The notes beneath the pieces were generated by a model. It was given only the letters and a program-made list of their open reading frames with translations. It was not told the origin of the DNA and searched no databases. A DNA stretch of 8,327 nucleotides from CAADGU01 sp964581605 (lineage in GTDB: Bacteria; Chloroflexota; Anaerolineae; Promineifilales; Promineifilaceae): positions 1-8,327 of the forward strand of contig CAZOPF010000167.1 of the NCBI GenBank assembly GCA_964581605.1. The letters run 5' to 3'. The position numbers were made by a program, and so were the translations under genes. Shown here piece after piece: positions 1 through 5,443 of this stretch; the stretch's first letter is position 1, and each line of letters begins with the position of its first letter.

Positions 1-2669
1 GCGTTGGCTTCAAACCAGGCCATGATGTTATTGACCAGGGTTACTTGAATATCTTCCGGCAGAATGACCAGGGGCAGCAGCACAATGACGGATCGCTGTG
101 CGGTGAAGTCATCAATGACGGCCATGCCCACCACTTCACCGCCAGAGTCGCTGGCCGGGCCGCGCAGCAAGAAGGGTGTGGAGCCTTCTTCCGCGTCTGA
201 ACCCAATAAATCAGACAGGATGGTCTGGTGGCTACCATCCAGTTCTATCACTGTACCGCTTTCCAGGCCGTCTAGCAGGATGGGATCGTCGCCGGTAATT
301 TCCAGGTCAACCAGCGTGGCCAGTTCGGCGTCGGCCAGAATGGTGGGCGAGGAGCCGGTTAAAAAAAGCATCCCGCCCTCATCCAGGTAGTTGAAGATGG
401 TAATGGTATCGTCGTCAAAAAAGCCGTCTTCGTTGCGATAGTCGCCAGAATCCCAGATGAGCAGGTCTACTTCGTCCAGAGCGTCATCGGCCAATGGGCC
501 GTCTTCGGAAGTTACCCAGGTGGTGATTTCGTAGCTTTCACTCAGCAGAGAGAGCAGCAAGTCGGCGCTGTTGACGCCCTCGCCTAATGGTTCACCGTCA
601 TCATCTACAAAAAGGAAGACATTTTCAATCGCGCCGCTTTCCCCTTCGCCGTCTCCTTCGGAGGGTAGTTCGCCTGCTTCGGTGACGGTGAGGGTGTAGC
701 CGCCGCCGTCATCAAAGTAGTCGCGGACGACAATGGTGTAATCGCCGTCATTTTCAATTTCCGCGCCGAGGATTTCTTCGGGGTCGCCGGAGAAGGTGCT
801 GTCGGCCGAGGTGATGAGGTTGTTATCGGGGTCGTACAATTCAAGAACGGCGTCCATTTCGTCATCGCCTTGCACGGTGATGTCTATGACGGCCGGGCCG
901 CTGCTAAATGTCCAGGCGTGGCTTTCTTCTTCACCCAATTCGCCTTCCACTGTTTCATCCAGTTCAATGGTGCCCTGATCAATGGCGTCAAGGTCGGGAG
1001 CGGGTTCTTCAGGTTCGCCCGGTTCTTCGGGTTCTTCGGGTTCCTCAGGCTCCTCTGGTTCTTCGGGTTCCTCTCCGCCAGGCTGTCCGCCGGTGAGCAG
1101 TTCGGCTTCCACTTCTTCGTTGCTGACGCCGGTGGGGCAGAGCGCCAGATTGCCCTGCACCAGGCAGCCGACCGATTCGTAGCTGGCGTTCAGGGGGATG
1201 AGGGAAAGCAGCAGGTCTACGGTGTTGTCCAGCCCTTCATTGCTGGCGGCGAGGACGATGACCTGGTTACGGCCGTCGCCCGCATCCAGCAACACCAACG
1301 CCGTGCCTGACATTTGCACGTTGCCCAGCGGCGTGTGCATCAGGCGGATCGCTTCGGGTTCGGCAGGCGTTTCTTCTTCTGGTTCCACATCCTCTTCATC
1401 CTCGGCTGGCTCGTCGGTGGGCGGTGTTTCGGTCTCTTCTGTTTCTGTCAAGGCGTCTGTCTCTTCCAGGGTGAGGATGGGCGGCTCGATGGTAAACGTG
1501 ATGCCGTTGCTGGCTAAAAGCTCCAGTACACTCTCATCTGCCTGGTTGTAGAGGCCGAGGGTGAGGGTGTCCTGGTCGGCGTTGGGCACGGCCGTCATCA
1601 CCACTTGCTGCCCGATGGCCCGAAATGCTTCTTGCAGGGCGATCACCTGGTTAAATGCCTGCGCGCCCAGGTCTGGTTGGCCGGTATAAACCAGGTTGAC
1701 AGGCTGGCGGTAAAAGTAGGGGAAGTCAGCCAGAGTCGTGGCCCGGTCGGTGGTGGTAGTCAGCCAATCGGCAATATGGGCAATGAAACGGCCGTTGTCA
1801 TACGCTGTGAAATACGGTTCTAGCATAAAGTGCAGGTCGGTCAGCGCCAATACCTGCCCATCAGCACTGGTGGCGGCCAGCGTCAGCCCGCCAGGCCGGT
1901 CGGTGGCTGAAGACCAGGTGTTGCCGTCGCCGGAGAGGACGGCCGTTGCCGATGGCCCCACATCCAGCGAATGTGCCCCATAAAAGGCTATCTGCTCCAC
2001 ATCGGCCGTCAGAGTATTTTCGGCAGCCAACCCACTTCCGCTGAGAATGATATTGCGGAAGTTTCCTTCATTCTCAGTCAGGTTATAGAGGTAATCGCCG
2101 TTGAAGTTCAGATCAAAAGCTGATGCCAGACTATTCAGAGGGATTTTGTCATCCTCGATGATGACGATGAAATCAAACAAATCCTCTTCAATTTGGATAT
2201 TGTAACGGGTGGGGTCGCCTATCAATAGCAAACGGCCACCGTTGGCTACAAAATTTCTGACGGCCAGGAGTTCTGCTGAAGTAAACGGCCGTATGGGCGC
2301 AATGACCACATAGGCATTCACCGCCCGCAGCGCCGCGGCCAGGTCGCCATCGGTATGAGGAATGACGGAGAAGCCACGAGCAGAGAGACGGCCGTTAAAA
2401 AAGCCCAGTTCCGTTTCCGTAAACACATTCTCATGGGCCATATCCAGCAAAACATTGCCCTGAACGAGGTCATCACTGACTTCTGGGGCATCGGCAAAAC
2501 TACCCGTAGCTGGCGTAGGGACAGGCTGAACCGCTTCCGCGGGGTCATAAACCGGAATCTCGCCCCGCGGCTCCCCCCCACCCAGGTCGTAATAACGGAG
2601 GTAACGATAGGCAGAAGGCGCGACCAACAAGGCCACGAAGATCACAAGTAGAAGGATGGCATTTTTCAT
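1..2669 (-). CDS. Large exported/anchored protein with two GATase-like (DUF4350-like) regions and a PPC-like domain; C-terminus beyond window
   Basis: At least 889 codons are open from the ATG at 2669 to the left edge, so the stop lies outside. The N-terminus (MKNAILLLVIFVALLVAPSA) is a signal peptide or membrane anchor. Residues ~65-330 resemble the GATase-like fold seen in DUF4350 and GldG-type proteins, including a strand-turn ending NGGRLLLIGDPT near residues 143-154. An acidic Glu/Thr/Pro linker follows (~399-440), then a second small alpha/beta stretch, an EEP-repeat linker (~533-556) and a PPC-like beta domain (~564-665; DQGTIELDETVEGEL at its start, DGDYTIVVRD near its end). A second GATase-like region runs from ~682 to the edge (VDLLIWDSGDYR, LDEGGMLFLTGSSP). 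No catalytic Cys-His pair was recognised, so a binding or structural role outside the membrane is likelier than amidotransferase activity. It follows the S49 protease gene and is probably co-transcribed with it. Domain names come from reading, not a profile search. Confidence 0.8.
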   Translation of the reverse strand, partial: MKNAILLLVIFVALLVAPSAYRYLRYYDLGGGEPRGEIPVYDPAEAVQPVPTPATGSFADAPEVSDDLVQGNVLLDMAHENVFTETELGFFNGRLSARGFSVIPHTDGDLAAALRAVNAYVVIAPIRPFTSAELLAVRNFVANGGRLLLIGDPTRYNIQIEEDLFDFIVIIEDDKIPLNSLASAFDLNFNGDYLYNLTENEGNFRNIILSGSGLAAENTLTADVEQIAFYGAHSLDVGPSATAVLSGDGNTWSSATDRPGGLTLAATSADGQVLALTDLHFMLEPYFTAYDNGRFIAHIADWLTTTTDRATTLADFPYFYRQPVNLVYTGQPDLGAQAFNQVIALQEAFRAIGQQVVMTAVPNADQDTLTLGLYNQADESVLELLASNGITFTIEPPILTLEETDALTETEETETPPTDEPAEDEEDVEPEEETPAEPEAIRLMHTPLGNVQMSGTALVLLDAGDGRNQVIVLAASNEGLDNTVDLLLSLIPLNASYESVGCLVQGNLALCPTGVSNEEVEAELLTGGQPGGEEPEEPEEPEEPEEPEEPGEPEEPAPDLDAIDQGTIELDETVEGELGEEESHAWTFSSGPAVIDITVQGDDEMDAVLELYDPDNNLITSADSTFSGDPEEILGAEIENDGDYTIVVRDYFDDGGGYTLTVTEAGELPSEGDGEGESGAIENVFLFVDDDGEPLGEGVNSADLLLSLLSESYEITTWVTSEDGPLADDALDEVDLLIWDSGDYRNEDGFFDDDTITIFNYLDEGGMLFLTGSSPTILADAELATLVDLEITGDDPILLDGLESGTVIELDGSHQTILSDLLGSDAEEGSTPFLLRGPASDSGGEVVGMAVIDDFTAQRSVIVLLPLVILPEDIQVTLVNNIMAWFEAN
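1002..1073 (-). repeat. EEP-repeat linker in the large exported protein
   Basis: A run of 9-bp units, each encoding Glu-Glu-Pro, covers residues ~533-556 of the large minus-strand protein, with one Gly-Glu-Pro variant. Synonymous changes (GAA/GAG, CCC/CCG/CCT/CCA) show that the units are not identical copies. It acts as an extended acidic spacer before the PPC-like domain. Such a tract can change length by slippage. Confidence 0.85.
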
Positions 2670-2675
2670 TTTCAT

Positions 2676-2682
2676 CTCCCCC
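2676..2682 (-). promoter_or_regulatory. Ribosome binding site that decides the start of the large exported protein
   Basis: GGGGGAG on the minus strand overlaps the TAG stop of the S49 protease gene. It directly abuts a first ATG (2675) and lies 6 bases from a second in-frame ATG (2669). Spacing favours 2669, giving MKNAILL rather than MKMKNAILL. The overlap with the upstream stop suggests translational coupling. Confidence 0.65.
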
Positions 2683-3557
2683 TAACGGTTGGGTAGTTCG
2701 ATATAGCGATAATACAAACCGGGCGGAAGGTTCGAGGGCATCGCCCACAGCCGTTCCAGGTCAATTTCCGGTGGCTGGTAGGCCAAGGTATCGGTGCCCC
2801 CATCATCAGCAAAGGTCAGTGGGTATAGTTCCACCACTTCATAATCGCGCAGACCGGCCAATTCACCGGCTCTGGCAATCGCTTCCTGGGTGGAGATCAT
2901 GCCGTCAATCAACCCCATCTGCTGCGCCGTCACGCCGTCAAAAATCTCCGCACGAGTCAGGGTTTCAAAATCAGCCAGCAGCCGGTCGCCCCGCCCCACA
3001 GCCACCGCGTTGACAAACACATCTTTCAACGTTTCGGCACGGCGGGAAAAGCCATCGCGGGTGCCGCCAAACGCTTTGTAGGGGCCGGTGGTGAGCAAAT
3101 CTTCCTCGATAAAGACACCATCGGGCAGGGAGGTGATGACGCCAATGCTGCCAACGGCCGAACCTGGTTTGGCGTAAATCTCATCGGTGGCGGCGGCCAC
3201 ATAATACGCCCCGCTGGCCGCCAAAAAATCTACCGAAGCAATGATGGGCATTTCCTGGCGTGTTTTGAGAACGTCCAGATACATCTCTTCGCTATCATTG
3301 GCGGTGCCGCCGGGGCTGTTGATGATGATGACCACCGCTTTGATGGAGGGGTCGTTGCGGGCATAGTCGAGCTGGGCTTTGAACTCTTCGGCCGTCAAAC
3401 CAAAAATTTCATAATAGAGCCGAATGACGCCCACTTTGGGTTCCGGCACTGCACGCGGGGCGGCATAAATGCCAATGGCCAGGGGCACGAGAATCACCAG
3501 AATAAAAACCAGGATCAGGCGAAGGGGAGAACGGGTTGGGCTGTTTGCTGGAACCAT
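2682..3557 (-). CDS. Small S49-family (SppA-type) membrane serine protease
   Basis: This 291-residue protein is a signal-peptide-peptidase-like protease of family S49, which cleaves peptides at the membrane using a Ser/Lys dyad. One N-terminal membrane segment (~12-32) is followed by a single crotonase-like protease domain. Visible motifs are NSPGG (80-84, oxyanion region), the nucleophile Ser115 in FLAASGAYY, and the general-base candidate Lys161 in TGPYKAFGG. The Ser-Lys distance of 46 resembles the 52 of Bacillus subtilis SppA (Ser147/Lys199). The length fits the short single-domain form, not the ~600-residue tandem enterobacterial SppA. The start at 3557 is chosen because AGGAG lies 6 bases upstream; an ATG 17 codons earlier lacks such a site and would put a charged extension before the anchor. 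The large exported protein follows 12 bases after the stop, so the pair is probably one operon and the neighbour may be a substrate or partner, which is inference. Confidence 0.9.
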   Translation of the reverse strand: MVPANSPTRSPLRLILVFILVILVPLAIGIYAAPRAVPEPKVGVIRLYYEIFGLTAEEFKAQLDYARNDPSIKAVVIIINSPGGTANDSEEMYLDVLKTRQEMPIIASVDFLAASGAYYVAAATDEIYAKPGSAVGSIGVITSLPDGVFIEEDLLTTGPYKAFGGTRDGFSRRAETLKDVFVNAVAVGRGDRLLADFETLTRAEIFDGVTAQQMGLIDGMISTQEAIARAGELAGLRDYEVVELYPLTFADDGGTDTLAYQPPEIDLERLWAMPSNLPPGLYYRYIELPNR

Positions 3558-3688
3558 GAGAATCTCCTTGCAGGTAATCAACAATCTAAAGTCACCGGAT
3601 GACTGCAAATTGCGTACATTTCGATGATGAGGTATAGAATATCATGCAGGCGATAGGGTAGCAACCACGCTCCCTGATTACTTCGATT

Positions 3689-3702
3689 GCCAGATGTCTG
3701 GC
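3689..3702. promoter_or_regulatory. Short palindrome, possible operator
   Basis: GCCAGA-TG-TCTGGC is a perfect 6+6 inverted repeat with a 2-base centre. It lies 124 bases before the selenoprotein start, between the divergent genes. It could be a binding site for a dimeric regulator; a chance palindrome of this size cannot be excluded. Confidence 0.3.
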
Positions 3703-3728
3703 GGTTTATCGTCAGGTACAATTTGGCA

Positions 3729-3783
3729 GTGGCTGGTTACTGGTGGCTGGTACAAGCCACTACCCCCTGGCCACCAGCCACCA
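3729..3783 (+). repeat. Nested hairpin in the leader of the selenoprotein gene
   Basis: GTGGCTGGT occurs at 3729-3737 and again at 3743-3751. Its complement ACCAGCCAC is at 3773-3781. Two folds compete. One is an 11-bp perfect stem, 3741-3751 with 3773-3783. The other is a two-tier structure with outer stem 3729-3737/3773-3781 (9 bp) and inner stem 3741-3748/3755-3762 (8 bp, one G-U). It ends about 27 bases before the ribosome binding site. There is no U-run after it, so it is not a typical terminator. It may be a leader control structure or a dispersed intergenic palindrome. Confidence 0.6.
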
Positions 3784-3825
3784 TTTACACAGGAGATAGG
3801 GTTATTTTCGGAGGAGGTAAACGAG

Positions 3826-4407
3826 ATGGCGCGAATTGCCTGGATCGAAGATGTGGAAGCTCAAGGAGAAGTGGCTGAGGTATTTAACATCGCCCGGGCG
3901 CGTTCGGAGCGGGGGTATGTGGCCGACATTTTGCGCACCATGAGCCTGCGCCCGGACTTCTTGCGCGCAATCATGGATGCGTCCCGGTTGCATTTTGCGG
4001 ATGGGGCGCTGACCCGCGCCCAACACGAGGTGATTGCCTCGTATGTGGCAGCATTGAACCGCTGCCACTACTGACTGAGTTCCCATGCCTGGTTCTTGCA
4101 GTTGCTAGGCGAACAATATGTGGAAACGGCCGCTGCCCTGCGTGCCGGTGATCTTAATTTGGCCCGCATTACGCCAGCGGAACGGCTGTTGTTGGAATTT
4201 GTGGAAACCCTCACCCGGCACGCCTACAAAATCACCGACGAACAGGTGCAGGGTTTGCGCGATGTGGGTTGGAGCGACGCCCAGATTGCGGAAGCGGTAT
4301 ATGACGGCGCACTCTTTAACCTGTTTGTGCGTCTGGCCGACGCTTTTGGCATCCATCCGCCGGTAGATATGGATGCGGATGGGGTGCCAACGGCCTTGAC
4401 GGGCTAA
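3826..4407 (+). CDS. AhpD/CMD-fold peroxidase-related protein, probable selenoprotein (in-frame TGA at codon 83)
   Basis: Read through the TGA at 4072-4074, this frame encodes 193 residues ending at TAA, a usual length for the 'peroxidase-related enzyme' branch of the AhpD/carboxymuconolactone decarboxylase fold. These proteins reduce peroxides or act as thiol-disulfide partners through a CxxC...H site. Here the site is Glu68, Cys80, TGA83, His87 (LNRCHY-TGA-LSSHAW). The spacing 12-3-4 equals that of Mycobacterium tuberculosis AhpD Glu118-Cys130-Cys133-His137, so the TGA replaces the second, reactive cysteine. The downstream half (GWSDAQIAEAVYDGALFNLF, ending RLADAFGIHPP) continues the family fold in the same frame with no other lesion. 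The start at 3826 has GGAGGAGG 8 bases upstream; an earlier ATG at 3694 would run through the leader hairpin. I infer selenocysteine insertion. The alternatives are a point nonsense mutation or a sequencing error (TGC/TGT to TGA). A caller that stops at TGA would give an 82-residue fragment plus a false start at 4096. Confidence 0.82.
4072..4074 (+). other. In-frame TGA, probable selenocysteine codon
   Basis: The TGA sits at codon 83, where the family has the second Cys of CxxC. Trp is normally written TGG in every gene of the window, and no other gene has an internal TGA, so a genome-wide TGA=Trp code is unlikely. The visible complete genes stop with TAG or TAA. Confidence 0.78.
4086..4111 (+). 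promoter_or_regulatory. Candidate bacterial SECIS hairpin just after the TGA
   Basis: Two alternative folds exist. A small one pairs CTG (4089-4091) with CAG (4099-4101) around the loop GTTCTTG. The loop starts with GU and lies 17 bases after the UGA, within the range known for bacterial SECIS elements, where a G at the start of the apical loop contacts SelB. A longer one pairs 4086-4093 with 4104-4111 (8 pairs, three of them G-U) around a 10-base loop, which lacks the early G. Bacterial SECIS elements are poorly conserved, so this is suggestive only. Confidence 0.4.
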
Positions 4408-4473
4408 TGTGGCACCTCATCCCTGACAGCAATTCAAAAATGGAACAGGCTCTCATCGGCAAAAAGAATAGAC

Positions 4474-4502
4474 TGTTCACCATGCCCTGTTTACTCTATA
4501 CT
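4474..4502 (+). promoter_or_regulatory. Putative promoter giving a leaderless DUF2085 mRNA
   Basis: A TATACT -10 match (4497-4502) ends 7 bases before the ATG at 4510, so transcription would be expected to start at or next to the first base of the start codon. The -35 partner TGTTCA (4474-4479, 17-base spacer) is weak. No Shine-Dalgarno sequence precedes the ATG, which fits a leaderless transcript. Confidence 0.45.
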
Positions 4503-4509
4503 TCCCTGC

Positions 4510-5265
4510 ATGGATGCACCCCCACCTGACAATGCACAGAATATCGCTTATCGCGCCGACAAGTTTTCCCAATGGTTTAGCCGTCACTGGCTGGCCGTGT
4601 TTAACACCGTTGTCGCCATTTACGTCTTCCTGCCCATCCTGGCTCCCATGCTGATGAACGCTGGCCTGGCCGGTCCGGCGCGGGTGATTTATACCGTTTA
4701 CAGCCCCCTGTGCCACCAGATGGCTTCGCGCAGCTTCTTCCTTTTTGGCGAGCAACCCGTCTACCCTCGTGAATTGGCAGGCACTAACTACCAACCGCTG
4801 GAAGCCTACACGGACGACATTGAAGAATTTGAAGGTGCCAGCCCCGACAATTGGGCCAACTTCTTCCTGGCAGCGCGTCGTTTTGTGGGCAACGAACAGA
4901 TGGGTTACAAAACCGCCTTGTGCCAACGTGACATTGCCATTTATGGTTTTGTGCTGATTGGGGGAATCCTGTATGGGTTATTGCGCAAGCGGGTAGCGAT
5001 ACGGCCGTTGCCCATCCTCGTCTTTCTCATTATCGGCATGGGGCCAATTGCCCTGGACGGTTTCAGCCAGCTATTTGGCTATTACGCCCTCCCCCTCAAT
5101 GGCGGTGAACCTTCGTCTTTCCAACAACTGCTTGGCTCAATCTTCCCCCTGCGCGAAAGCCCACCCTGGCTTCGTTTTGCCACCGGCGCTCTCTTTGGTT
5201 TCATGCTCGCCTGGCTCATACTGCCCCACGTAGACGGCGGGATGCGCCTGTCCGAACACAGGTAG
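4510..5265 (+). CDS. DUF2085-family integral membrane protein
   Basis: This 251-residue predicted inner-membrane protein of unknown function carries the family's conserved signatures. CHQMASRSFFLFG (68-80) follows a first membrane segment (~27-50), CQRDIAIYG (138-146) begins the second (~142-157), and PIALDGFSQ (179-187) sits at the end of the third (~164-186). A fourth hydrophobic segment (~221-239) precedes a short polar tail. The Cys-His and Cys-Gln-Arg-Asp pairs could bind a metal or form a redox site, but no activity is established that I know of. The extra acidic loop (~95-125) between the first two signatures is a lineage-specific looking insert. The ATG has no ribosome binding site, but a -10-like TATACT lies just before it. 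Its position 102 bases after the selenoprotein with its own promoter-like element suggests separate transcription. Confidence 0.85.
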   Translation: MDAPPPDNAQNIAYRADKFSQWFSRHWLAVFNTVVAIYVFLPILAPMLMNAGLAGPARVIYTVYSPLCHQMASRSFFLFGEQPVYPRELAGTNYQPLEAYTDDIEEFEGASPDNWANFFLAARRFVGNEQMGYKTALCQRDIAIYGFVLIGGILYGLLRKRVAIRPLPILVFLIIGMGPIALDGFSQLFGYYALPLNGGEPSSFQQLLGSIFPLRESPPWLRFATGALFGFMLAWLILPHVDGGMRLSEHR

Positions 5266-5366
5266 GCACAGCTAAAAGGGTGCTAACCCAGGCTACATTT
5301 TATACTCAGTGAGATCATAAAGTTCCAGTTCATCGGGTTACTCTGCTCCTCAACCGTCAAAACAAC

Positions 5367-5389
5367 TACATCATTACTGCACGGTTACT
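5367..5389 (+). repeat. Left copy of 23-bp inverted repeat
   Basis: The sequence beginning TACATCATTACTGCACGG matches, base for base, the reverse complement of 7386-7408. It lies 101 bases after the DUF2085 stop and 54 bases from the radical SAM stop, between convergent genes. Beyond 23 bases the match breaks up on both sides. The rest of the 178-base gap (5266-5443) shows no gene and no convincing terminator; GGGT-GCTA-ACCC at 5278-5289 is too weak. Confidence 0.9.
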
Positions 5390-5443
5390 AAAGAGTATTA
5401 AACCGAATGACATGATTCTTTCAGTTGGGTAAGCAACCAAAAG

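Larger units (their letters stand above)
3558..3825. other. Intergenic region between divergent S49 protease and selenoprotein genes
   Basis: No gene is supported in these 268 bases. They must hold both promoters. On the plus strand TTGCGT (3610-3615), 17 bases, then TATAGA (3633-3638) is a weak sigma-70-like match. A TACAAT (3717-3722) without a good -35 is another possible -10. A 14-bp palindrome and a nested hairpin are listed separately. No clear promoter for the protease was found on the minus strand. Confidence 0.5.

Noticed and set aside
870..1310. 146-residue plus-strand ORF rich in Phe, Gly and Leu
   Set aside because: It is the complementary-strand shadow of the EEP-repeat linker and flanking codons of the large minus-strand protein.
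3558..3608. Longer start for the S49 protease at 3608
   Set aside because: The 17 extra residues place a charged stretch before the membrane anchor, and the internal ATG at 3557 has AGGAG at 6 bases.
3694..3825. N-terminal extension of the selenoprotein from the ATG at 3694
   Set aside because: The extension runs through the leader hairpin, is not family-like, and lacks a ribosome binding site, whereas 3826 has GGAGGAGG at 8 bases.
4072..4074. TGA read as tryptophan (alternative genetic code)
   Set aside because: Trp is written TGG throughout the window, no other gene has an internal TGA, and the family has Cys, not Trp, at this position.
4096..4407. Separate 103-residue gene starting at the ATG at 4096
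   Set aside because: It has no ribosome binding site, begins inside the conserved active-site helix of the AhpD fold, and is in the same frame as the upstream half. It is the C-terminal part of the read-through protein.
4477..4926. 149-residue minus-strand ORF opposite the DUF2085 gene
   Set aside because: It is antisense to a gene with conserved family motifs and has no recognisable domain.
5247..5289. Possible terminator after the DUF2085 gene
   Set aside because: The stems (CCTGT/ACAGG and GGGT/ACCC) are 4-5 bp and neither is followed by a T-run.
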